The notes beneath the pieces were generated by a model. It worked only from the letters and a program-made list of their open reading frames with translations. It did not search any database and was not told where the DNA came from. DNA of 64,000 bases. It comes from Panorpa germanica (taxonomy: Eukaryota > Arthropoda > Insecta > Mecoptera > Panorpidae). Below, piece after piece: positions 11,723 through 22,735 of the stretch. Numbering within the stretch: the stretch's first letter is position 1; every line of letters starts with the position of its first letter. A program made the position numbers and the translations under genes. Location: positions 124,001-188,000 of the forward strand of contig CAVMBN010000183.1 of the NCBI GenBank assembly GCA_963678705.1. Direction: 5' to 3'.

Positions 11723-11940
11723 ATTGTTAATTAACCAGTGATAATTAAATAGAAGTTACTTCACTTCTAATTAATAACACTTAATAATAATATAAATTAT
11801 AATTTTAAAAAAAAAATAAATCACGAAAAAAAAATATTATAATTTGCAAAAAAAAAAGATAACTATTTATTTTATTGTTTTGTTTATTGTAAATACGTGC
11901 GCTCACCAAGAAGACTCGATGTAAACTGAGAATGTGATTA

Positions 11941-12495
11941 ATGACGGTATATTTTAAACAGAAAGGTTGAAGCAACTATATTGTGTGAAACTCTAAACCA
12001 CTGACTGAATACTTGAGGGGTGTGCTTACCGAAATTAAAGAAACGTATTCTTAGAAGTAATAAAAACAAACCTTTTAAGTCTAGCTGAAAACTAATGTAG
12101 GACTGAGTATATATTAGCTAGAATTTAAGATGGTGTGTGCATTCATTGTTCTGTATTTGTAAAGTAAACACTAAACGTTTATATTGTAACCTTATTGTAT
12201 TATTATCATTATTATTATCATTATTATTATCATCGTTATTATTTTATTCAATAAATGTATTAAACCAATTATGTGATTCTTTATCATCCTGACAAACCAA
12301 CTAAGCTATTACATAGTTGAATATTAATTGAATTGACATTTGCCCTAAATTAAACAAGAGTACCTTGATTCCACATTAGATTAGCGGATTAATTATTGTT
12401 TTCCACATAAGAAGTTAGATAGTTCTTGTTTTCCACATTAGAGGTGGCATTGTACTCTCGTTTTCCACATCAGAAGTGCGAATGAGCTCGTTTCC

Positions 12496-12497
<2 letters not shown>
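11941..12497. other. AT-rich gap with degenerate TTTCCACAT repeats
   Basis: No gene is seen. An ATT/ATC-rich stretch lies at 12196-12246. From about 12367 to 12500 a motif near TTTCCACAT(A/T/C)AGAAGT recurs about five times at roughly 30-35 bp spacing. An AATAAA lies near 12250. It may be the leader of another retroelement, but I cannot place it. Confidence 0.4.
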
Positions 12498-12556
<59 letters not shown>

Positions 12557-12580
12557 CATATATATACATATATATATATA
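12498..12580. repeat. (TA)n tract flanking the LTR element
   Basis: This is a TA-rich run with a few T and CA interruptions. It abuts the left LTR at 12581. The matching run on the other side of the element starts at 17037. Confidence 0.92.
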
Positions 12581-13180
12581 TGTGGGGTGACAATAATCCT
12601 ATCCTGGTTGACGTTTCCAATTGTGGGTCTACCTTACACCTTAGTGGGTGTTAGCTAGATTACCAGCTGTGGTTTTAGCTGTTTTGATGTTATTTCAATC
12701 CTAAGTTGAGCCCCCATTTACAATTTAGCTTATTAAAAATAAAGTTCAATTAATTATTTCTCAAAGAAATTATATTACAAAAATAACTCACATATATAAA
12801 AATAGTTCACAACAATATTATCAAACAACAAATATTACAACTAGTAATATTGTTAAACGGATTCTAATTCTTAATGTTATTAACAACTAGTTAATACTAC
12901 ATTTCCCGAATTTACCAATGACTGCCATACAAACTGTGTATGTTGCCACTATCGCCATTTTAACAATCTTCTCTGTGCTAACCATACATCTGCTGCATGT
13001 CGTAGCAAGCGAACGTGTGTCGTGACCTGTTAGAGGGGTCCACAAATCGTTTAAAAAACAGAGCTAGTAACATTTGAATATAACTTAATATTAGCAATGT
13101 TCCTAACCTATTTTATAGAGTTCTTTATAATTATTATTTCTTACATACTAATTATATCTTATACTAAATTATATCCCACA
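12581..13180 (-). repeat. 3' LTR of the SAP-Gag element
   Basis: The 600-bp LTR starts TGTGGGGTGACAAT and ends ATATCCCACA on the plus strand. It pairs with 16437-17036 (same length, scattered substitutions) and 61404-62022. On the coding strand it begins TGTGGGATATAA and ends TTGTCACCCCACA, so its ends are short inverted repeats. Confidence 0.9.
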
Positions 13181-13221
13181 TTCGGCTAATCCTGACTAGT
13201 AACTGTCCTCAGTTGCTACAA

Positions 13222-14451
13222 TCATCCTGCCCATGGTTTCATCATATCTGCTGATGTAGAAGTCCTTATTGGTCCTTCACACTCTTCTGATTTCTCCACG
13301 TCATAACGATCATTGCCTTTAATTTTCGTTATTTTGTATGGTCCTAAAAATTTAGCTTTAACTTTAGCTCCTGTTGTAAATTGTGTACGTTGTATAGCCA
13401 CTAAACTGTTTAATGTATACTTTCTTGGTGCTTTACATTTCCTATTGTAGCTAGTCCTGTTTTCTTGCTGAATTTTTAGAATATTTTTTTTGGCCTCTTC
13501 TCTCAGCTTCTCACGTTTATCTACAAACTCATTTTGTATTTCTTCTGTAATCAAATCTATTATTTTTATGTCTTTATTGTTTTTCATTTTATCCCCAATC
13601 ATTAATTCAAATGGTGTCATTTTAATACCTCTTTTATAAGTACTGTTTAGCATTATCTGTAGTTTACTTACATGTAAAAACCACTTACTAGGATCTCTTA
13701 GGGCTAACTTTGTTAACACAGGTACAATAATTCCATTTATTCGTTTAACCTGGCCATTACCCCTTAGTACTTCTGTAGTTATTAACACATGTTCAATGTT
13801 TTCTGCAGTATAATAATATTTGAAATCTGTTGAAGTTAAAGCTGTACCCCTGTCAGAAATTAACCTTCTTGGGTTTCCGAATACTTCTGCTATCACTTTC
13901 AATTTCTGTAATACTTCATTAGTGCCTGTTGATTTATTAGGAAACAACCAAACAATTTTTGTAAAAGCATCAACTATAACTAGAATATGTTTATACTTTT
14001 TGCTTGTTGTTTGTAATGGTCCTAAATGGTCTATATGCCATGTGTCTAAAGGTAAACCTACCTTAGGTATAGAGTTTAGGTATCCTTCTACTTTACCTAC
14101 TTTTCTGGTTGCTCGAATACATTCCATGCAATTATCTATACAGTTTTTAATCTTTTTAGCAAAATCCTTGATCCAAAATTCTCTGATAATTGTTTCTTGA
14201 CATTTATTCAAGCCACAATGTCCTATGTCCTGTGCTTTATGTATTATTTCTGGTTGTATGTTACTTGGTACTACTAACAGCTTTTGATCATCTTTTAACC
14301 TGTATAATAATCCATTTTTTATTATATACTTTCCTGCATAGTTCTTTGCTTGTAGCGTCGTCTTCGGCTTCGGAAAATGCTTGACGGCTTTGACCTTATC
14401 CTTAGAGGGACGAACAGTGCCTTGTTTAATTACATAACCTAGGTCGTTCAT
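13222..14451 (-). pseudogene. pol: pol remnant: end of RT joined to integrase (409 aa frame)
   Basis: The first ~35 residues are the end of an RT domain (LGYVIKQGTVRPSKDKVKAV). They run straight into a pre-integrase segment (KNGLLYRL), so RNase H is deleted near 14340. The integrase zinc site is present (HKAQDIGHCG, CIDNCMECI). The catalytic core reads WHIDHLGP, SDRGTAL and then GQVKRING: the third acidic residue, Glu in the family, is Lys here. A GPY/F motif (FLGPYKITKI) lies near the C-terminus. An in-frame TAG precedes the first Met, and the RT palm is deleted upstream of it. Not functional. Confidence 0.88.
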
Positions 14452-16023
14452 TTCCTAGGCTGCCTGTATGACATCCTTTTCTAACCCTTCATCCAGCTAC
14501 TCTTGAACATCTAGTCGATCTGCAGGTGGTAGTTTAAGTGGCCTATAAAATATGGGAGTATCATTTTTCAATTTAATTATCTTTTCACTTCCAGAGTTGA
14601 GTAACTCTTTTCGTTTGTCATTGTCCACTAACTCGTGTATTTTATTAACAACATTTTTATCGTTTATATGAGATAAGTCTAGATCACTTTCTTTATCTCC
14701 ATTGTCTATTTTTAATGTCATTAATTGTTTAACTTCACTTTCATTTTCATCTTTATCGTTATAAAGTTTATAAAATTTAACAACCTTGTTATCAATAATC
14801 ACTCTAGCTTTAGCTATAATGTCCAATCCTATCACCATGTTCATATGCATAGCCTGTGCTGGTAACACTTCAAAATAACTAGCGTAATGTTCTGAATCAA
14901 TTTTAATGTCCAATTTTATTTTACCTAAAGAATTTACTCGAGAGTTTAACAAACCGCGTATTGTTATAACAGAGTCATATAATATAACATTCTTTAAAGT
15001 TTTAAAATAGTCTTCGCGCACTGCGGATAAATCACTACCCGTATCTATTAAAGCGTTTACATTACTGCTTTTATTAACACAAATTGATTTTATTATTTCC
15101 ACTTTTATAATATTATGCTTTAATTTAATAGTATTTATTTTAGTTTTACTGTTTCGACTAACATGTCCATAATTACCACAAGTAAAACATTTATAGCCCT
15201 TGTCTTTATCTGGACACAATTTAGATGAGTGTGATAACGAACCACAATTAAAACATTTAATCTTTTCACCTGTTGTCTCAGTTTTTGTTTTGGTACCTGA
15301 CCTTGATCTCCTATCATAGTCCTGACAATCCATTTTCATTTTTTCATATTGTTCAAGCTTACGTCTTAGTTGTGCAATATTCTCAGCTCCATACAGTATC
15401 ACTTTATTAGCTGTACCTTAACGAATACCTGCTATGATATAATCTATAATAGCTGCTTCTTCGACATCTGCTTGTCGAGCTATGTCTAAAATATCATACA
15501 CATATTGACGAAAACTTTCCTCTGGATTCTTAAACCTTTGCTGAAGCATTTTGTGCACCTGTGCAATATTTAAACTCGTATCGAACTCATCGATCAAATA
15601 CGATTTAAATGTATCCTAGTTTATTATCCTGGTTTCAAAATTGACGAATTGTTTTGCGGTATCATTTAACAATCTCCTGGCATACAAATATCTGTAATTT
15701 GTATCTATTTCCGCCTGGTCACAGAAATCATCAAATTGTTTGATCCATAATTTGACATTTTTAAGTCCATCATATTTAGGTAAAGCCAATTCTAAATCTA
15801 AAAACGTATAATTAGTTTAATTAACTGTTTCATTGTTTACAGACCTGCTATTTTGTTCTCCAACTTTGCTATTATACGAGTTCATTCTCGTTAATAATTC
15901 AGCACGATTTCCACGTTGACTTAAACCAACGAAGCTAAGTTCTTTACGTAATTCTGCTACTGATAAGTTGTTTAATTCCTCCATCATTGTTATATTTATC
16001 ACTGCTAACAGATTGAAGTGCAA
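14452..16023 (-). pseudogene. gag: gag-protease remnant with SAP motif and zinc knuckles
   Basis: This is one reading frame broken by stops near 15815, 15617, 15418 and 14499. It starts at the ATG at 16023. The first open part (15817-16023) carries a SAP-like motif (NLSVAELRKEL, then GNRAELLTRM), a small DNA-binding helix pair. The middle is a typical Gypsy Gag core (WIKQFDDFC, YARRLLNDTA). Two CCHC knuckles follow (CFNCGSLSHSSKLC and CFTCGNYGHVS, the second missing its last Cys). The protease active site reads ALIDTGSDLSAV. The frame stops just where RT would begin (LPPADRLDVQE), and the RT core is lost. Confidence 0.85.
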
Positions 16024-16436
16024 TTACTTTAACGAGTAAATTGTACGCACCTGGAAGTTAAGAGTATTCTTGACTGAATAAACTAGGTTTCCTTATCCGT
16101 TGGTCAATAGTTCTGGTTTAGAGGTTAAGAGTATTCTTGACTGTATAAACTAGGTTCTTCCTCTATCTGTTGGTCAATAGTTTTAGTTGAAAGGTTAAGA
16201 ATATTCTTGACGAAATAAACTTGGTTTTTTCTTTATCCTTGTTTTATTTGTCACTGCTACAGATTAAAGTGCAATTACTTTGACGAGTAAATTGTATGCA
16301 CCTGAAAGTTAAGATTATTCTTGACTGAATAAACTAGGTTTCCTTATCTGTTGGTCAATAGTTCTGGTTCAAAGGTTAAGAATATTCTTTACGGAATAAA
16401 CTTGGTTTTTTCTTTATCCCGGTTGACGCCCTCAAG
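16024..16436 (-). repeat. Leader with tandem repeats
   Basis: Between the 5' LTR and gag, the motif GTTAAGA(G/A)TATTCTTGAC and its flanks (AATAAACTAGGTT, TTGGTCAATAGTT) recur about five times, near 16057, 16124, 16193, 16310 and 16374. The two longest units also repeat the upstream block GTGCAATTACTTT. One more copy of the motif lies at 62918-62949 between duplicated blocks of the related element. I do not see a clean tRNA primer site next to the LTR. Confidence 0.8.
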
Positions 16437-17030
16437 TGTGGGGTGACAATAATCCTATCCTTGTTGACGTTTCTAATTGTGGGTCTACCTTACACCTTAG
16501 TGGGTGTTAGCTAGATTACCACCTGTGGTTTTAGCTGTTTTGATGTTATTTCAATCCTTAGTTGAGCCCCCATTTACAATTTAGCTTATTAAAAATAAAG
16601 TTCAATTAATTATTTCTCAAAGAAATTATATAACAAAAATAACTCACATATATAAAAATAGTTCACAACAATATTATCAAACAACAAATATTACAACTAT
16701 TAATATTATTAAACGGATTCTAATTCTTAATGTTAATAACAACTAGTTAATACTACATTTCCCGAATTTACCAATGACTGCCATACAAACTGTGTATGTT
16801 GCTACTATCGCCATTTTAACAATCTTCTCTATGCTAACCATACATCTGCTGCATGTCGTAGCAAGCGAACGTGTGTCGTGACCTGTTAGAGGGGTCCACA
16901 AATCGTTTAAAAAACAGAGCTAGTAACATTTGAATATAACTTAATATTAGCAATGTTCCTAACCTATTTTATAGAGTTCCTTATAATTTTTATTTCTTAC
17001 AAACTAATTATATCTAATCCTAAATTATAT

Positions 17031-17036
<6 letters not shown>
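16437..17036 (-). repeat. 5' LTR of the SAP-Gag element
   Basis: This 600-bp partner of 12581-13180 ends ATATCATACA, with two changes against the other copy's ATATCCCACA. It abuts (TA)n at 17037. Confidence 0.88.

Positions 17037-17097
<61 letters not shown>
17037..17097. repeat. (TA)n microsatellite
   Basis: A pure TA run lies between the LTR element and the P-like fragment. With 12498-12580 it marks the original target of the LTR element. Confidence 0.95.
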
Positions 17098-17099
<2 letters not shown>

Positions 17100-17103
<4 letters not shown>

Positions 17104-17995
17104 ATGTAATATCAAATATAATATGTATTATAATATAAACGTTAATCGTGGATTACTTGTCTCGTTTATCAACGAGTCTCAAATTGTAAAAAGTGAAATT
17201 CTTCCTGATAGCACGTAGGTTATTTTATTTCTTTTATTTATAGTTTATTTATTTATACTTGATTTCATCATCTACAAAAAGTACTTTAATAAAAATGTTG
17301 TCCTATATTTATGGTAAGAAAACATTACAAATAGCAGCAGCTTACCTTCTGGCGGAAATAAAGACGTTTTGTTATTTAATTTTGTAGCAATTCTATTAAA
17401 ATCTAAGATAAGGTCTTCATCTGGAAAATGTTTTTAAAACTACAATTCATTTTCGGTAAAATTCTTAACTACTTGAGTGGACATATGTTGGTTTGTTAAT
17501 AAATTTAATCCATTCATCAAACGTGTTATGATTATCCATTTTAGTTGGATAAGGCAAGCAAAATTTTGATACCCCCCTCACTGATTTACGAATGAACATA
17601 ACGCCGGCATTTTGCTATTCCGACAAAAAACTGATAGCAAAAATCTTTATTAATGATTTTTATATTATTATAAAGATATAGTATAAAACAACACTCACCA
17701 AAGAAGAATATCTCACTTTATAATATTAATTACCAAATGTGTAAATTACCTTTATATATAATATAATATTTTTTACAATAAATTGATACCAATTGTCACT
17801 GTTAGATAATAAACAAATAAATGAACACATTTAAATGCAAAAAAATCTAATGTCAAAAATATAAGTTTTTAGACCGAGAGGTCATTCGTAATGCTTTACA
17901 ACTAATAGAATAAGTTAGATTGCTTTCCCCTTACCACTGGTAATGTGTCCATACCCCTCAAAATGTGAATCGTCTATTTAATATGTGGTTTATAG
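17100..17995 (-). pseudogene. P-like element fragment: decayed THAP exon and 5' flank
   Basis: The segment aligns with the 45211-47362 element. The block 17275-17640 matches the THAP exon region 46611-46990, including the exon end and splice donor (CTTACCTTCTGGCGGAAAT). Frame-breaking changes are obvious. The block 17875-17995 matches the 5' flank at 47220-47362. The middle of the gene (RNase-H-like exons) is missing, so this is an internally deleted copy. Nothing is translatable. Confidence 0.75.
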
Positions 17996-18571
17996 TAATT
18001 ACCTTAGCTAATAATACAGTTTGAGTTAAATGGTATGCAAAAAACAATGTGCATTCTAACTTATTTAGTATGATCAAATATATGTAATAAATTAATAAAG
18101 CCAATTTGTTTGTATAGCATTTAAGAAAATTGAACAACAAACGTTCAATAAAAGAAGAGAACGAAAAACAAAAATATATAAAATCATTCCCTCTCTTTTA
18201 ACTTTAACTGAGAAATTGGTATGGACATTAATAAATTAGCTATACTTAAAGCCATATATTATTAACATGATAGTCACGTCGCTTCATATTTATCACCAGC
18301 CTGGAGAATTATCCACTGTACACTAACACTGTACACTGTAAAGGCCGCTGCATACGAGACTTGTTTTAAGGGTAAGAACACATCTCGTATGCATCAGGCT
18401 TAAACCACATACAAGATTTAATTCACAGTTGAGTAACAGTTGAAATACGCTTTGAGCTATATAGGTATATCAAGCACTATAATTTAAACGTAAACATATG
18501 TGTACTAAATCAATAGAACAAAAACACTAAAATAATATAAATAAATAATATAATGAAGTATTTAATTACAG
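17996..18571. other. Gap with an 11-bp inverted repeat
   Basis: This is AT-rich DNA without a gene. TGCATACGAGA at 18349-18359 is repeated inverted at 18383-18393 with a 23-base loop. ACTGTACACT occurs twice just before it. It may be a foldback remnant or lie upstream of the troponin C relic. Confidence 0.45.
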
Positions 18572-18814
18572 AATGATCTTGATAAGGACCAGCTTAAAGA
18601 TTTGTTGTTCAATGAACGATATTAAGTTGAAGAAGTTATAATCGTTTCTAAAATTGTACATTATTATTTTAGTGCTACAAAATGAATTTGATGCTTTTGA
18701 CCAAGAAAAGAATGGATACATTAGAGCAGAAATAATTGGTACAATTCTAGAGATCAGCTTGACGAAGATACTCTTCAGGAGATCATTAACGAAGTAGATG
18801 AAGATATTGAGATT

Positions 18815-19670
18815 AATGGAATTGCATTTTTTTTTATTACATCTTCTATTTTATATTAATATGTAATACGTATTTTAAAAAGATTAGTAAAAACTTTTTG
18901 GCCAGTCAAAGTATTATTTATAGGGTTCCGGGCGAAATTTCTCTAGAAATCACATTGAATTTTAGTACGCGTTTCCCGGGCGGAAAATAAATTCGATCTC
19001 TAAATTAATAAAGGTTATTGTCTAATAATCATTAAACAGAATAATCATAATTATAATTCCTATATCAAATAAGATCTAAGTCACCTATATTATATAAAAC
19101 TGTAACTCCACTTTCTAATTTGCTATGACACTGTTTTGTATTCAACAGCATGAGTATTGCAGATTTAAACAAATTTATTTCCGACAAATGGATTAATAAT
19201 CAGTATACACAATAAATATAAACTATTATAAAATAGCCACATTTTTTGCTTGTTCTAGCCGCTACAGCTATTTAACATAGCTATTTTACTATGTCCGCTT
19301 ATTTACATATTTAGCATATATTAAGGCAAGTAATTGTCTGGAAATGTAATTTCAGATTTATTAGCTTGCCAAAAGCAAATTTCAAGGTTCATTTTTAAAT
19401 TTCTATACAGAAATTATCTTACAGTACAATATTCGCATTTGTTATCCTGCCAAAAGCTAATTTCAAGGTTCATTTTCTAGCAGGGTATGTTTTGTTTTAT
19501 ATTGTATTATATTATACTCGTATAATACTGTATTGTAAAAGACAATCATCACAAGTAGAATATTTTTTCAATAACCACTTTATTTTCTATTATATTTCTT
19601 GAGAAAAATTTAAGAAGTTTTACATCCAATTTCCATAATTTGTAAAATTAAGCAGAGTGTAATTTAATCC
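18815..19670. other. Intron gap with a short duplicated block
   Basis: This is AT-rich intron sequence. GCCAAAAGC(A/T)AATTTCAAGG followed by TTCATTTT occurs twice, near 19370 and 19450. TTCCGGGCGAAA near 18924 and TTCCCGGGCGGAAAA near 18975 look like decayed ends of a small element. No coding sequence is seen. Confidence 0.4.
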
Positions 19671-21349
19671 TCCTATATTATAATGTTCCAACTGTTTGAA
19701 TCTATTCTTATATGTTTATGTTCTTATATGTTTGGTACTGAATTTTGTATGGCAGCGCGAAAACGGCTCCGGCGATCTTTTTAAAAATTTCCTGTTTCGT
19801 AGAGAAAAAAATTCTAAGACTTTTGGCGTCCCCGGATTTTTCCCTGAATTTCCTGGAAACCCGTAATTTTGGAAAAACTGGAAAATTCGAAAAAATACTT
19901 TTGCAAATATCTGACGAACTAGAAAAGATAGAAAACTGAAATTTGGTATGTGTATTGAGATTATAATTGTGCACATTTTCCAATAGTTGGAAATTTGAAA
20001 TTTGAGTTCAGTAGCGGCGCGAATTTTTGGGGGCAATGTTATAATAGAGTTAGGACGTTCAAATTTAATATGTGGGCTCGCTGTAGACAGTAATTAATGA
20101 AAAAAAATAAACAGCCCCAAATTTCTAGTGGCGACGGGAGTTGAGACAGTAAAAGCCAAAAATATTAAAAGTGTAGTATTATAACTTAGTATGTATTAAG
20201 ACACTAATTGCGCATGTTTGCCAATAATTGGATAACCAAAATTTTAATTCAGTAGCGGCGTGATTTTTTGGGGGCAATGTCGCAACAGAGCTAGAACGTT
20301 GATATTTGGAACGTGGGCCCTATATAGAGTGTCATTAAAGACACACTATAGAAAATTGCAACTTTCCAGAGGCGGCGGGCGCTGGGGGCCAAAGACCAGA
20401 AATATGAAATATATAGAGATAGGACTATAGTTTAAAAAATATCCTATATTATAATGTTCCAACTGTTTGAATCTTTTCTTATATTCTTATCCTATATTAT
20501 AATGTTCCAACTGTTTGAATCTATTCTTATATTCTTATCATATATTATAATGTCCCAGGTGTATATTTATATGTTTATATGTTTGTTTGTTGCTGAAATT
20601 CGTATGGTAGAATGAGAACGGCTCCGTCAATGTTTTTGAAAATTTACTATTTCGTAGAGAAAAAAATTCTAAGACTTTTGGCGTCCCTGAATTTTCCCCT
20701 AAATTTCCTGGAAATCCGTAATTTCAGAAAAACTAAAAAAAAAAATTTTACATTTTGCTCAATAACTTTTAATTCGTAAAAGATAGAAAGTTCAAATTTT
20801 GCATGTGTATTAAGGTATTCAATGCTGACATTTCTCAAGAATTAGAAATTCAAAAATTGAAAAAGGAGGGGTTGAAGAAATTCCATATTCTGGATTCTAG
20901 AATAATTAAGTATATTATTAATCAAAAAAAAATTTAAAACTTCGAAATTTTATTTGGGGGCACGGGGGGCAGTGTTTGCCGAGAGTAAAAATTGTGCTAG
21001 AAAGTTGAAATTTTGTATATAGGCTAACCTTGGTAACTTATTTACGAATCAAAAAAAAATACCAAATTTTGAAAAAAAATTGGTCAAATAACGCATAAAT
21101 TGAAAATATTTTTTATTTTGATAAATATTTTTTTTAGTCAATTTATTATTGAGCAAGTTTATTATTTATTTCAATTTAAAAATAGAGTTAAATATGAAAT
21201 GTTATTACGAATTATTTTATTGAATTCAAATCATACACGCCAAAAAGTCATCGCTTTGCGACGGTGGTAAAAGTGGAATTTAAATTTTTATATGAAGTTC
21301 AAGCCACACACAAAAGACAGACGTCGCTTGCGACGGGGGTAAAAGCTAG
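19671..21349 (+). mobile_element. Non-autonomous Helitron-type elements, nested or tandem
   Basis: Related 5' ends begin TCCTATATTATAATGTTCC at 19671 and, in tandem, at 20442 and 20490, with a variant at 20538. The last three are each preceded by A, as expected for insertion between A and T. The right end shows the Helitron 3' signature: hairpin CGTCGC-TT-GCGACG at 21322-21335, then CTAG at 21346-21349 followed by T. Internal blocks near 19750-19870 and 20590-20740 are diverged copies of one another. No Rep/helicase coding sequence is seen. Confidence 0.65.
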
Positions 21350-21619
21350 TGATATTATATTTTACAAGAATATTATATTTTTCATTCAGCTTATTGCAAC
21401 TGAAGCGAGTGGACGTATTTTGTTTACTCTGCGTAAAACAAATAATAGATTCATTTCTATTCTATTATAGTCTATTGTGTGTACTGAATTAATAACAAAA
21501 ACTATTGTGCAAATAAAATACCAGCAAGAATTTTAAGATTTTAAAATTTAGTGATTGATTTTAGTGAAAAACATATAGTTGTGGGTACATTTGAATATGG
21601 GTGTCATAAAACACCAATA

Positions 21620-22735
21620 ATGTGCGATGCATCGGTAGATCAATCCAAAAGCGGGTGGCAGGATGTTAACCCGAGAAAAAAGAAGAGGAACAGCCCTGTA
21701 ACCCAGAGAAATGTAAGGCAGAAAACCTTGGGAGATTATTGGCTAAATCCAATCCATACAAAAAACAGATTCGAAAGTCTTCCCGTGGAATCCAATAATG
21801 ATGATGAACCTGTCACCGTAGAACCTAAGCCGCTCACTACCCTGCTAGAAATGCATGCAAAAGATGCCTATAAGAGTAAGCTTATAGGGGGATCGCAAGT
21901 CAAGCTACAGATCAAAGACGTAGAAACATACCAAAAAATTATAAAGTTACTACAAGAAAAGAAAACGGAGTTCCACACGTATCAGCAGAAAGCCGACAAG
22001 AATTACAAAGTAGTAATAAAAGATCTTCATCATACCACAGACATTGGAGATCTGAAAACCAAAATAAACAAGCTGGGCCATAAAGTGACTCAAATCACTA
22101 ACATCAAACACAGGGTGTCTAAAAATCCACTTCCACTTTTCTTTGTAGAAATAGAACAATGCCCAAACAAAAAGTCCATCTACGATGTAATGTTCCTGTG
22201 TCATTATAGGGTAAAGATTGAACCACCTCGTTTTAAAAGAGAAGTGCCACAATGTTTAAACTGTCAAAGGTACGGCCATACTAGGTCCTACTGTCACAGA
22301 AGAGCAAGATGTGTTAAGTGTGCAGGAGACCATCTCACAACTTTGTGCGCCTGGAAAGATAAGGAGAACGAAAATGTGAAGTGTGTTCTCTGCGGACAAA
22401 AGCATCCAGCAAATTACAAGGGTTGCTCCGTTTATCAAGAGATTCTACAACGCAAATTTCCACCGCTTCGACCAAAGTTGGTTAAGGAAGCACCAACTAC
22501 ACTACCAACTTCGTCTATACGAACAGGAACTTCTTTCGCCCAAGCCACTTCCAACAAACCAGGGGAAACTCAACAAACCAACTATGCGCATCAAAATCAA
22601 GAACAAACGCCCTCTCAGTCCAGTGATATAACTGAACTTAAGTCAATGATGAAAGGTCTTATGGAGCAAATGGGCATAATGCTCAATTTGCTTACTATTC
22701 TTGTCACACGAATGCCACAATGTTCAACGTCCTAA
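21620..22735 (+). CDS. Jockey-like LINE ORF1 (Gag-like, zinc knuckles)
   Basis: The frame is open. The first ATG in frame is at 21620, although the frame extends upstream to a GTG at 21551. The protein is about 371 residues from that ATG. A basic N-terminus is followed by the family's RNA-binding region (YKVVIKDLHHTTDIGDLK). Three knuckles follow: CLNCQRYGHTRSYC, CVKCAGDHLTTLC and CVLCGQKHPANYKGC. The C-terminal part is Gln/Thr-rich. It overlaps the ORF2 start by 16 nt, a usual arrangement in these LINEs. Since ORF2 is dead, this is probably not a useful gene. Confidence 0.8.
   Translation: MCDASVDQSKSGWQDVNPRKKKRNSPVTQRNVRQKTLGDYWLNPIHTKNRFESLPVESNNDDEPVTVEPKPLTTLLEMHAKDAYKSKLIGGSQVKLQIKDVETYQKIIKLLQEKKTEFHTYQQKADKNYKVVIKDLHHTTDIGDLKTKINKLGHKVTQITNIKHRVSKNPLPLFFVEIEQCPNKKSIYDVMFLCHYRVKIEPPRFKREVPQCLNCQRYGHTRSYCHRRARCVKCAGDHLTTLCAWKDKENENVKCVLCGQKHPANYKGCSVYQEILQRKFPPLRPKLVKEAPTTLPTSSIRTGTSFAQATSNKPGETQQTNYAHQNQEQTPSQSSDITELKSMMKGLMEQMGIMLNLLTILVTRMPQCSTS

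Larger units (their letters stand above)
6174..11928 (-). mobile_element. Full-length I-like non-LTR retrotransposon (LINE), copy 1
   Basis: The element is on the minus strand. Its 3' end is a poly(A) (T run from 6174) and its 5' end is at 11928 with the sequence CAGTTTACATCGAG. A 12-bp target duplication AGAATGTGATTA flanks it at 6162-6173 and 11929-11940. It carries ORF1 (Gag-like) and ORF2 (endonuclease, RT, RNase H), both open. The 29305-35067 copy shares the same 5' end and is nearly identical, so the boundaries are firm. RNase H at the ORF2 C-terminus suggests the I or a related clade rather than Jockey. It looks recently inserted and possibly active. Confidence 0.93.
12581..17036 (-). 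mobile_element. Ty3/Gypsy-type LTR element with SAP-motif Gag, internally deleted
   Basis: Two 600-bp LTRs (12581-13180 and 16437-17036) flank about 3.3 kb of minus-strand coding remains: Gag with SAP and zinc knuckles, aspartic protease, then integrase. The RT core and RNase H are missing. LTR ends are TGTGGG...CCCACA type. Both flanks are (TA)n, so the element lies in a microsatellite and the target duplication cannot be read. Several nonsense codons show that it is dead. A further LTR of the family starts at 61404. Confidence 0.88.

Noticed and set aside
12438-12658. Open frames on both strands in the TA repeat
   Set aside because: They encode only Tyr-Ile repeats from (TA)n and LTR sequence.
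12581-17036. Bacterial or plasmid origin, CRISPR-like array in the leader repeats
   Set aside because: The repeats are part of an LTR element leader, diverged and irregular, without spacers. All gene content is eukaryotic.
19708-20036. Overlapping minus-strand frames of 91 and 106 codons
   Set aside because: They lie in the Helitron-type repeat body and have a damaged counterpart in the second copy (20647-20838). They are likely non-coding.
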